Assembly: GCA_026984045.1 (NCBI GenBank)
Contig: JALSSV010000067.1
Span: forward strand, 62,001 to 126,000
DNA from: Chromatiales bacterium
Lineage (GTDB): Bacteria; Pseudomonadota; Gammaproteobacteria; UBA6429; Thiohalophilaceae
Direction of reading: 5' to 3'
Length of the DNA stretch: 64,000 nucleotides
Below are positions 57,541 to 64,000 of this stretch, piece by piece. Below the pieces are notes generated by a model. It was not told the DNA's origin and ran no database searches. It worked only from the letters and a program-made list of their open reading frames with translations. Made by a program: the position numbers and the translations under genes. Position 1 is the stretch's first letter. Each line of letters begins with the position of its first letter.

Positions 57541-58962
57541 GTGAACGCTGTATCCCCGACTGACTTCACCGACTACAAGGTCGCCGACATCAACCTGGCC
57601 GACTGGGGCCGCAAGGAAATCGCCATCGCCGAGACCGAGATGCCCGGCCTGATGGCCATCCGCGAGGAGTTCGCCGATCAGCAGCCCCTCAAGGGCGCCC
57701 GCATCACCGGCAGCCTGCACATGACCATCCAGACCGCGGTGCTCATCGAGACCCTGGTGGCCCTGGGCGCCGAGGTGCGCTGGGCCTCGTGCAACATCTA
57801 CTCCACCCAGGATCACGCCGCCGCGGCCATCGCCGCCGCCGGGATCCCCGTGTTCGCCTGGAAGGGCGAGACCATCGAGGAATACTGGTGGTGCACCGAG
57901 CAGGCCCTCACCTGGCCCGACGGCCAGCAGCCCAACATGATCCTCGACGACGGCGGCGACGCCACCTTGCTGATCCACAAGGGCGTCGAGTTCGAGAAGG
58001 CCGGCAAGGTGCCCGATGCCTGCCCCGGCGACAACGAGGAATGGGTGGCCATCCTCGACCTGCTGCGCCGCACCCTCGAGTCCAGCCCCGGCAAGTGGAC
58101 CGCCATGGCCGAGTCCATCCGCGGCGTGACCGAGGAGACCACCACCGGCGTGCACCGCCTCTACCAGATGCAGGAGAAGGGCGAGCTGCTGTTCCCGGCC
58201 ATGAACGTCAACGACTCGGTGACCAAGAGCAAGTTCGACAACCTCTACGGCTGCCGCGAATCGCTGCTCGACGGCATCAAGCGCGCCACCGACGTGATGA
58301 TCGCCGGCAAGATCTGCGTGGTGCTCGGCTACGGCGACGTGGGCAAGGGCTGCGCCCAGGCCTTCCGCGGCATGGGCGCCACCGTCTGGATCACCGAGAT
58401 CGATCCCATCTGCGCCCTGCAGGCGGCGATGGAAGGCTACCGGGTAGTGACCATGGACGAGGCCGCCAGCCAGGGCAACATCTTCGTCACCGCCACCGGC
58501 AACGTGAACGTGATCGACCACCACCACATGGCGGCCATGAAGAACGAGGCCATCGTCTGCAACATCGGCCACTTCGACTCGGAGATCAACATCGCGTCGC
58601 TTGAAAAGTACGAATGGGAGGAGATCAAGCCGCAGGTGGATCACGTGATCTTCCCCGACGGCAAGCGGATCACCATCCTCGCCAAGGGCCGCCTGGTGAA
58701 CCTCGGCTGCGCCACCGGCCACCCCAGCTTCGTCATGTCCGCCTCCTTCACCAACCAGGTGATCGCCCAGATGGAGCTGTACCAGCACTCCGAGAACTAC
58801 GAGAACAAGGTCTACATCCTGCCCAAGAAGCTGGACGAAAAGGTCGCCCGCCTGCACCTCGGCAAGCTCGGCGCCCACCTCACCCAGCTCTCGCCGGAAC
58901 AGGCCGAGTACATCGGCGTGCCGGTGGAGGGGCCGTACAAACCGGAGCACTACCGGTACTGA
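57541..58962 (+). CDS. ahcY: S-adenosylhomocysteine hydrolase
   Basis: This protein has 473 residues from a GTG start at 57541, with GAGGAGAATG upstream. It has the NAD-binding [18 protein letters not shown] and DQTA-like catalytic segment [22 protein letters not shown]. The C-terminal end PEHYRY supplies the Tyr/Lys pair that closes the NAD site. It splits SAH to adenosine and homocysteine, relieving methyltransferase inhibition, and is regulated by the SAH riboswitch. Confidence 0.98.
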   Translation: MNAVSPTDFTDYKVADINLADWGRKEIAIAETEMPGLMAIREEFADQQPLKGARITGSLHMTIQTAVLIETLVALGAEVRWASCNIYSTQDHAAAAIAAAGIPVFAWKGETIEEYWWCTEQALTWPDGQQPNMILDDGGDATLLIHKGVEFEKAGKVPDACPGDNEEWVAILDLLRRTLESSPGKWTAMAESIRGVTEETTTGVHRLYQMQEKGELLFPAMNVNDSVTKSKFDNLYGCRESLLDGIKRATDVMIAGKICVVLGYGDVGKGCAQAFRGMGATVWITEIDPICALQAAMEGYRVVTMDEAASQGNIFVTATGNVNVIDHHHMAAMKNEAIVCNIGHFDSEINIASLEKYEWEEIKPQVDHVIFPDGKRITILAKGRLVNLGCATGHPSFVMSASFTNQVIAQMELYQHSENYENKVYILPKKLDEKVARLHLGKLGAHLTQLSPEQAEYIGVPVEGPYKPEHYRY

Positions 58963-58980
58963 GGCAAGGAAGGAACAGCC

Positions 58981-59188
58981 AACGCAAAGGCGCGAAGGCG
59001 CAAAGAACGCAAAGGTTGGGAAGGGTGTAGGAGCGGCGCCCTCGCCGCGACCATGCGGTAGCGTAGCGGGTGACGGGTAGCTGGTAGCTGGGAAAAGCGT
59101 GGTTTTGTGCCCAGCCACCCAGCCCCAGCTACCCGCTACCGCCACATCGCGGCGAGGACGCCGCTCCTACCAGACAAACCTTTGCGTC
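58981..59188. repeat. Concentric composite of three inverted repeat families between ahcY and metF
   Basis: From outside in: ACGCAAAGG motifs (58981-59014 and, inverted, 59179-59188); REP-like palindromes (59026-59052 and 59147-59170); GGTAGCGGGT repeats (59057-59098 and 59110-59140). Each family has an inverted partner in mirror order around about 59104. It contains no open reading frame of note. Confidence 0.7.
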
Positions 59189-59216
59189 AAAAACCCAACC
59201 CCAACCCCGGACCCCC

Positions 59217-60071
59217 ATGGAAACCCAACGCCAACATCCCCAGCAGTTCAGCTTCGAGTTCTTCCCGCCCAAGACCGAGGAAGGCAAGACAAAGCTGGAA
59301 AAAACCCTGGCTACCCTCGGGGCGCTTGAGCCGGCCTACTTTTCCGTGACCTTCGGCGCCGGTGGCAGCACCCAGGAGGGCACCTTCGAGACGGTGAAGA
59401 TGATCATGGCCGCCGGGTTCGCGGCGGCGCCGCATCTGTCGTGCATCGGCTCCACCCGCGAGAACATCCGCGCCATTCTCGAGCAGTACCGGGCGGCCGG
59501 CGTGCGGCGCATCGTGGCCCTGCGCGGCGACATGCCCTCGGGCATGCGCGAGGCCGGCGAGTTCCACTACGCCAACGAACTGGTGGCCTTCATCCGCGAG
59601 ACCACCGGCGATCACTTCCACATCGAAGTGGCCGCCTACCCCGAATTCCATCCCCAGGCCCCGGGCGCGCGGGCCGACCTGGCCAACTTCGCCCGCAAGA
59701 TGGCCGCCGGCGCCAACAGCGCCATCACCCAGTACTTCTTCAACCCCGACGCCTACTTCCGCTTCGTGGACGACGTGGAAAAACTGGGCGTGACCGCGCC
59801 CATCGTGCCCGGCATCATGCCCATCACCAACTACACGCAACTGGCCCGTTTCTCCGACATGTGCGGCGCCGAAATCCCCCGCTGGATCCGCAAGCGCCTC
59901 GAGGACTACGGCGACGACCGCGAGGCCATCCGCGCCTTCGGCGAGGAGGTGGTCACCGATCTCTGCCACCAGCTCCTGGAGGCCGGCGCGCCGGGGCTGC
60001 ACTTCTATACCATGAACCAGGCGGGGCCGACGTTGTCCATCTGGAAGAACCTCGGGCTGCCTGAGGGGTGA
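59217..60071 (+). CDS. metF: 5,10-methylenetetrahydrofolate reductase
   Basis: This 284-residue protein starts METQRQHPQQFSFEFFPPKT, the standard MetF opening. FAD-site segments are YFSVTFGAGGST, LRGDMP and TQYFFNPDAYFRFVD. IVPGIMPITNY with the C-terminal GLHFYTMN are conserved. It makes 5-methyl-THF, the methyl donor that regenerates methionine from the homocysteine released by AhcY. The start has no recognisable Shine-Dalgarno; the sequence before it is C/A-rich (CCCAACCCCAACCC). Confidence 0.96.
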   Translation: METQRQHPQQFSFEFFPPKTEEGKTKLEKTLATLGALEPAYFSVTFGAGGSTQEGTFETVKMIMAAGFAAAPHLSCIGSTRENIRAILEQYRAAGVRRIVALRGDMPSGMREAGEFHYANELVAFIRETTGDHFHIEVAAYPEFHPQAPGARADLANFARKMAAGANSAITQYFFNPDAYFRFVDDVEKLGVTAPIVPGIMPITNYTQLARFSDMCGAEIPRWIRKRLEDYGDDREAIRAFGEEVVTDLCHQLLEAGAPGLHFYTMNQAGPTLSIWKNLGLPEG

Positions 60072-60094
60072 TCCTTTTCGGGTCCTCTGCAAGG

Positions 60095-60130
60095 AACACG
60101 GAGGACACGGAGGCACGGAGAGCACGGAGA
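60095..60130. repeat. ACACGGAGG-type tandem repeat
   Basis: AACACGGAGGACACGGAGGC then ACGGAGAGCACGGAG gives four degenerate 9-bp units. The complement of the same motif is at 46608. Confidence 0.65.
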
Positions 60131-60138
60131 TTTGTTGT

Positions 60139-60166
60139 TGCAGGAGCGGCGCGAGCCGCTCCTGCA
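60139..60166. repeat. REP-like palindrome, perfect 12-bp arms
   Basis: TGCAGGAGCGGC-GCGA-GCCGCTCCTGCA. It is the most symmetrical member of the family, in the metF-bioA gap. Confidence 0.72.
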
Positions 60167-60169
60167 CAC

Positions 60170-60208
60170 CACCTTTTCTCTTTCATCCTGTATCTTGTCT
60201 CTATTCTC
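60170..60208 (+). repeat. Pyrimidine-rich run directly before bioA
   Basis: CCTTTTCTCTTTCATCCTG, then TATCTTGTCTCTATTCTC. It abuts the bioA ATG at 60210 and takes the place of a Shine-Dalgarno sequence. Confidence 0.55.
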
Positions 60209-60209
60209 T

Positions 60210-61571
60210 ATGCACAACGCCGATCTCATCCAGCGTGATCTCCGCCACCTCTGGCACCCCTGCACCCAGATGAAGGATCACGAATGGCTGCCGCTGGTGC
60301 CCATCCGCCGCGGCGAGGGAGTCTGGCTGGAGGACTTCGAGGGCAAGCGTTATCTCGATGCCATCTCCTCCTGGTGGGTCAACCTGTTCGGGCACTGCAA
60401 TCCGCGCATCGGCGAGCGCATCAAGCAGCAGCTAGACACCCTGGAGCACGTGATCCTGGCCGGCTTCACCCACGAGCCGGTGGTGGAACTCTCCGAACGC
60501 CTGGCGGCCTTCACGCCCGGCAATCTGCGCCACTGCTTCTATGCCGACAACGGCTCCTCGGCCATCGAGGTGGCCCTGAAGATGAGCTTCCACTACTGGC
60601 AGAACCGGGGGAAGACGCAAAAACGCCGCTTCGTGAACCTGGCCAACAGCTACCACGGCGAGACCCTGGGCGCGCTGGCGGCGGGGGACGTAGCCCTGTA
60701 CAAGGAGACCTACGGCCCGCTGCTGATGGAGACGATCACCGTCCCCTCCCCCGACTGTTTCGAGCGGGCGCCGGACGTCTCCTGCGAGGAACACTCCCGG
60801 CGGATGTTCGCGCCCATGCGCGAGACGCTGGAGAAACAGGCCGACGAGATCTGCGCGGTGATCGTCGAGCCGCTGGTGCAGTGCGCCGGCTACATGCGCA
60901 TGTATCACCCCGTGTATCTGACGCTGCTGCGCGAGGCCTGCGACGAATACGGCGTGCACCTCATCGCCGACGAGATCGCCGTGGGCTTCGGCCGCACCGG
61001 CACCCTGTTCGCCTGCGAGCAGCCCGGCATCGCCCCCGACTTCCTGTGCCTGTCCAAGGGCCTCACCGGCGGTTATCTGCCCCTCTCGGTCACCCTCACC
61101 ACCGACGACATCTATTCGGCCTTCTACGACGACTACGCCACCCTGCGGGCCTTCCTCCACTCCCACAGCTACACCGGCAACCCGCTGGGCTGCAGCGCCG
61201 CCCTGGCCACCCTCGACATCTTCGCCGCGGACGACGTGATCGGCGACAACCGTCAAAAGGCCGCGCGCATGGCCGAGCTGACCGCACCGCTGGCCGACCA
61301 TCCCCACGTGGGCGAGGTGCGGCAAACCGGCATGATCCTGGCCATCGAAATGGTCAGGGACAAAGCCACCCGTGAACCCTATCCCTGGCAGGAACGCCGC
61401 GGCCTCGCCGTCTACCGCCACGGCCTCGAACGGGGCGTGCTGCTGCGGCCGCTGGGCAACGTGATCTATTTCATGCCGCCGTATGTCATCACCGATGACG
61501 AAATGGCGTTGATGGTGGCTGTGGCGACCGAGGGGATCGACATGGCCACCGGAACCCAGAGCGGCCGGTAG
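60210..61571 (+). CDS. bioA: Adenosylmethionine-8-amino-7-oxononanoate aminotransferase (DAPA synthase)
   Basis: This protein has 453 residues from the ATG at 60210. DLRHLWHPCTQMKDHEWLPL is the BioA opening. It has DAISSWWVNLFGHCNPRI, the PLP lysine in FLCLSKGLTGGYLPLSVTL, and LIADEIAVGFGRTG. It uses SAM as amino donor in biotin synthesis, which links it to the nearby metK. No other bio genes are in the window. Confidence 0.97.
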   Translation: MHNADLIQRDLRHLWHPCTQMKDHEWLPLVPIRRGEGVWLEDFEGKRYLDAISSWWVNLFGHCNPRIGERIKQQLDTLEHVILAGFTHEPVVELSERLAAFTPGNLRHCFYADNGSSAIEVALKMSFHYWQNRGKTQKRRFVNLANSYHGETLGALAAGDVALYKETYGPLLMETITVPSPDCFERAPDVSCEEHSRRMFAPMRETLEKQADEICAVIVEPLVQCAGYMRMYHPVYLTLLREACDEYGVHLIADEIAVGFGRTGTLFACEQPGIAPDFLCLSKGLTGGYLPLSVTLTTDDIYSAFYDDYATLRAFLHSHSYTGNPLGCSAALATLDIFAADDVIGDNRQKAARMAELTAPLADHPHVGEVRQTGMILAIEMVRDKATREPYPWQERRGLAVYRHGLERGVLLRPLGNVIYFMPPYVITDDEMALMVAVATEGIDMATGTQSGR

Positions 61572-61618
61572 GCTGGACCGCATCCAAGCCGAGGGCCAGG
61601 GTATCCGGCCTGCGGCCG

Positions 61619-61686
61619 GTCGCGGCGGGGGCGCCGCTCCTACAGGGTTGCTCTCTGCCTTGTAGGAGCGGCGCCTCGCCGCGACC
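61619..61686. repeat. Inverted pair of REP-like palindromes
   Basis: GTCGCGGCGGGGGCGCCGCT with CCTACA (61619-61643) faces TGTAGGAGCGGCGCCTCGCC with GCGACC (61661-61686). The pair forms a BIME-like unit between bioA and rsmE. Confidence 0.78.
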
Positions 61687-61742
61687 ACACCAAACCCGGC
61701 GGCGAGGCACGCGGGGCGAGCAAAGATGCCGGTTCCGGCACG

Positions 61743-61778
61743 CTCCCTTTTCTCTTGTCTCTTTTCTCTTGTATCTTT
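61743..61778 (+). repeat. Pyrimidine-rich run before rsmE
   Basis: CTCCCTTTTCTCTTGTCTC, then TTTTCTCTTGTATC. It ends about 6 bp before the rsmE ATG and closely resembles the run before bioA. Confidence 0.55.
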
Positions 61779-61783
61779 GACCG

Positions 61784-62521
61784 ATGCCCATTCCCCGCAT
61801 CTTCCTTCCCGTTCCTCTCGCCTCCGGCCAGGTCGTCGAGCTGGACGACAACGCCCGCCGGCATGCGGTGCAGGTGTTGCGCTTGCGCGATGGGGACGCC
61901 CTGGTGCTGTTCAATGGCGAGGGGGGTGAGTTCGAAGCCGTGATCGACAGCGCCGGCAAGCGCGCGGTGACGGTGCGCGTGGGCGCGTTTCACGACGCGG
62001 AACGCGAATCGCCGCTGGCGGTTCACCTGGGCTTGGGAATATCCAAGGGCGAGCGCATGGACTTCGCCCTGCAGAAGGCCACCGAGCTGGGCGTGGCGGC
62101 CGTCACGCCGCTGTTCACCGAGCGGGTGGTGGTGCGGCTCGACGACAGGCGCGCGGCGAAACGCCTCGCGCACTGGCAGGGCGTGATCGTCGCCGCCTGC
62201 GAACAGTGCGGCCGCAACCGGCTGCCCGTGCTGCATGCGCCGCAGCCCCTGGCGACCTGGCTCGCCGGGCGCGACGAGAACCGGCGCCTATTCCTCGATC
62301 CGCAGGCCACCCAGGCCCTGGGCGGGCTGCCCGCCCCTGCGGGCCCGCTGGCCCTGGCCATCGGGCCGGAAGGCGGCTTCACCGGAGACGAACGCCGGGC
62401 CATCGCCGCGGCGGACTTCACCGGCGTGCGCCTGGGCCCGCGGGTCCTGCGCACCGAGACCGCCGTTCTCGCCGCGCTGGCGGCGGTGCAGGTGTTGTGG
62501 GGGGATCTGGGTGGCGGGTAG
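61784..62521 (+). CDS. rsmE: 16S rRNA (uracil(1498)-N(3))-methyltransferase
   Basis: This 245-residue SPOUT methyltransferase has HAVQVLRLRDGDALVLFNGEGGE in the N-terminal PUA-like domain. The C-terminal knot contains GISKGERMDFALQKATELGV, RVVVRLDD and LAIGPEGGFTGDERRAI. It methylates the ribosomal decoding region with SAM. Its TAG stop (62519-62521) lies inside a GGGTAGCTGGG repeat, so the last residues (GDLGGG) are repeat-derived. It lacks a clear Shine-Dalgarno. Confidence 0.95.
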   Translation: MPIPRIFLPVPLASGQVVELDDNARRHAVQVLRLRDGDALVLFNGEGGEFEAVIDSAGKRAVTVRVGAFHDAERESPLAVHLGLGISKGERMDFALQKATELGVAAVTPLFTERVVVRLDDRRAAKRLAHWQGVIVAACEQCGRNRLPVLHAPQPLATWLAGRDENRRLFLDPQATQALGGLPAPAGPLALAIGPEGGFTGDERRAIAAADFTGVRLGPRVLRTETAVLAALAAVQVLWGDLGGG

Positions 62522-62776
62522 CTGGGTAATCTCGCAAAACGTATCACACTCACAATGCCGGCTCCGCTGCGCTTGAGCCGACCTACGAAGCTGTCGCCGG
62601 AAACCCGAACGGCAAATCGCGGCGGGGGCGCCGCTCCCACGGGGTCTTGCCACCTTCTGCAAGATGTCGATGGACTCTCCGAGGGCAAGGATTCGGAATC
62701 GATTCCGGAAAAGCAGGAGCGGCGCCCCCGCCGCGACCGGGAAAACCAAACGCCTTTCCCGCCCACCCGCTACCCC
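62509..62776. repeat. Composite repeat cluster between rsmE and cheW
   Basis: The outer pair is GGTGGCGGGTAGCTGGG (from 62509) facing CCCGCCCACCCGCTACCCC (62753-62776). Inside it lie a GTAGGTCGG-type palindrome (62555-62586) and two REP-like copies facing each other (62616-62640 and 62713-62738). No gene lies in this gap. The outer repeats provide the stop codons of rsmE and cheW. Confidence 0.7.
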
Positions 62777-63273
62777 TTCTGCAGCCGGTCGATGCGGGCT
62801 TCGAGTTCGTCGAGGTCGGGGATCAGGAGGGTGCGGTCGTTGATGCGCAGTTCGGCGGCGGTGCAGGGACGGCGGCTGCGGGCTTCCTGCTTGCCGAGGG
62901 TGGTGGGCTGCACCAGTTGCAGGCGCGGGATGCCCTGCAGGACGACGGCGACATAGGGCACCCGGGGATTGCGGTTGAGGGTGTTGAGCACGGCGATGCG
63001 GGCGCCGCCGAGAGCGGTGTATTCGCCGTCGCTGAGGCGTTCGAAGGCGACCAGCGGCACCTGGTGATCGCGCCACAGGAACTTGCCCAGCAGCCAGTCG
63101 GGGGCGTCGGCGATGGGCTCGGCGTCCAGGTAGCCGATGACCTCGGCCACGGCGGCGTTGGGCAGCAGCAGGTATTCGCCCTGCACGGGCATCAGCAGGC
63201 AGTGCACGGCGTCGATCCGCTTGCCGGGCAGGGCGCTCTGGCGCGGGGTCGGCGTGGCTGTGGTTTCGCTCAT
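62770..63273 (-). CDS. CheW-like chemotaxis coupling protein (ChpC-type)
   Basis: This 167-residue protein has one CheW domain: HCLLMPVQGEYLLLPNAAVAEVIGYLDAEPI, then WLLGKFLWRDHQVPLVAFERL and VPYVAVVLQGIPRLQLVQ. This form, with an ALPNAAVAEV-like opening, matches ChpC/PilI-type couplers of the Pseudomonas type-IV-pilus Chp system rather than flagellar CheW. The preceding CheB-like gene supports this. Its TAG stop falls in a repeat. Confidence 0.87.
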   Translation of the reverse strand: MSETTATPTPRQSALPGKRIDAVHCLLMPVQGEYLLLPNAAVAEVIGYLDAEPIADAPDWLLGKFLWRDHQVPLVAFERLSDGEYTALGGARIAVLNTLNRNPRVPYVAVVLQGIPRLQLVQPTTLGKQEARSRRPCTAAELRINDRTLLIPDLDELEARIDRLQKG

Positions 63274-63313
63274 GGTCTCCTCGGCGCACGTGGCGCGTAT
63301 GCTTGTCAGGCTG

Positions 63314-64000
63314 TCAGTTCTGATAGCGGCGGATCAGTTGCCCTGCCAGTTGGCGCGGCGTGCCGGCGTAACCGCTGAGGCCGGCCTCGCGCACCTTGTC
63401 CGGCATGTTGCTGATCACGCAGCTCTCGGCGTTCTGGGTCCAGACCTCGCCGCCGGCGGCGGCCACGGCGGCGGTGCCCTGCAGGCCATCGTCGCACATG
63501 CCGCTGAAGACGATGGCATGGCAGCGCGCACCGTAGCGGCCCGCCAGATCGGCCATGACCGTGTCGATGGACGGGCTGTAGGGGCCGCTTGCCTCCATCG
63601 GCAGCAGTTCCACCGCGCCGATCGGATTGATGCGCAGGCGCTCGCGGGTCGGCACCACCAGGGCCTCGCCGTGGCGCAACACGTGCCCGACCCGGGCGGG
63701 GGCCACCCGCAGGGGCGTGGCCCGATCCAGTTGCCCGGCGAGCAGCTGGTTGAAATGATCACCCATGTGCTGGGCGATCACGAAGGCCACCGGCAGATCC
63801 GCGGGCAGGGCGCCGAGAAACTGCTTGAGGGCATCGGGCCCGCCCAGCGAGGCGCCGAGCACCCACACTTCACGGGCCGGCTGCTGGCGCAGATCGAACT
63901 GGCCGCTGGGCTCCGGCGCCGGTTGCCAGCCCAGATCCACGTCCAGCTCTTCCCACTCCAGCCGCCCGGTGATCTCGGCGATCTTGCCGAGCAGCTTGCC
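63314..64000 (-). CDS. CheB-like protein-glutamate methylesterase (ChpB-type), N-terminus beyond window
   Basis: The frame is open to the right edge (upstream residues read GKLLGKIAEITGRLEWEELD), so the true start lies outside. The esterase domain has the catalytic Ser in LGASLGGPDALKQFL, His in VIAQHMGDHFNQLL and Asp in FSGMCDDGLQGTAAV. CheB removes methyl groups from chemoreceptors. Followed 40 bp later by the CheW-like gene, it matches the chpB-chpC order of twitching-motility clusters. A chpA would be expected further right. Confidence 0.88.
   Translation of the reverse strand, partial: GKLLGKIAEITGRLEWEELDVDLGWQPAPEPSGQFDLRQQPAREVWVLGASLGGPDALKQFLGALPADLPVAFVIAQHMGDHFNQLLAGQLDRATPLRVAPARVGHVLRHGEALVVPTRERLRINPIGAVELLPMEASGPYSPSIDTVMADLAGRYGARCHAIVFSGMCDDGLQGTAAVAAAGGEVWTQNAESCVISNMPDKVREAGLSGYAGTPRQLAGQLIRRYQN

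Noticed and set aside
58981-59188. CRISPR array
   Set aside because: The repeats are inverted and of different families, without regular direct repeats and unique spacers; no cas gene.

Overview
The window is about 64 kb of a high-GC bacterial chromosome. It most likely comes from a chemolithoautotrophic gammaproteobacterium such as a sulfur or iron oxidiser. The grounds are a form II RuBisCO (cbbM) with its LysR regulator cbbR and the cbbQ/cbbO activase pair, a Calvin/glycolysis operon (tkt-gap-pgk-pyk-fba), gammaproteobacterial fxsA-groES-groEL order, heptose-type LPS core genes, and Chp-type chemotaxis genes at the right edge. No rRNA, tRNA, CRISPR array, transposase or phage gene was recognised.

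Layout. 1-6.3 kb: the edge of a nucleotide-sugar gene, then LPS/O-antigen genes (GT4, GT9, GT4, a methyltransferase, an O-antigen ligase/polymerase, GT2). The stretch from about 2.3 to 5.5 kb is visibly AT-richer than its surroundings. 6.4-11.3 kb: an overlapping operon (FAD oxidoreductase, aldo/keto reductase, waaF, VOC protein) and hldE. 11.3-17.3 kb: three small proteins, ilvE, glnE, nadE. 17.4-22.1 kb: a tightly overlapping asnB-ACP-AMP ligase-HemK methyltransferase operon of unknown product. 22.4-25.1 kb: groEL, groES with a CIRCE operator, and fxsA. 25.2-28.4 kb: cutA, dsbD (with a doubled alpha domain), and a TlpA-like protein. 28.6-38.0 kb: djlA, a copper-type P-ATPase with a coupled 22-residue membrane peptide, an HDOD protein, a TauE/SafE exporter, a sensorless sigma-54 activator, and a divergent TonB-dependent copper receptor and TonB. 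38.1-39.6 kb: DUF302, cytochrome c and DUF3365 proteins. 39.7-45.7 kb: cbbR, cbbM, a 63-residue reverse gene, cbbQ, cbbO. 45.7-55.0 kb: a Sel1-repeat protein, the carbon operon and a redoxin. 55.2-60.1 kb: a periplasmic binding protein and the methyl cycle (metK, ahcY, metF). 60.2-64 kb: bioA, rsmE, and the CheW and CheB proteins.

Regulation is unusually readable. metK is preceded by a consensus sigma-70 promoter, a SAM-II-like riboswitch and an intrinsic terminator. The next gene, ahcY, carries a SAH riboswitch. groESL has a promoter overlapping an HrcA box. cbbM and cbbQ are each preceded by nearly the same 37-bp AT-rich box, probably the CbbR operator. CO2 fixation by CbbM, activated by CbbQ/CbbO, would feed 3-phosphoglycerate to the pgk/gap/fba/tkt set about 5-9 kb away.

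The intergenic DNA is crowded with at least six families of short repeats: REP-like palindromes, GGTAGCGGG-type repeats, ACGCAAAGG-type tandem motifs, pyrimidine-rich TTTTCTCTTGTCTC runs, CCCTCACCCC palindromes and GTAGCCCGGAT palindromes. They form inverted pairs, nest inside each other, supply stop codons to three genes and lie directly upstream of several start codons. All functions are inferred from recognised sequence motifs; no database search was possible.
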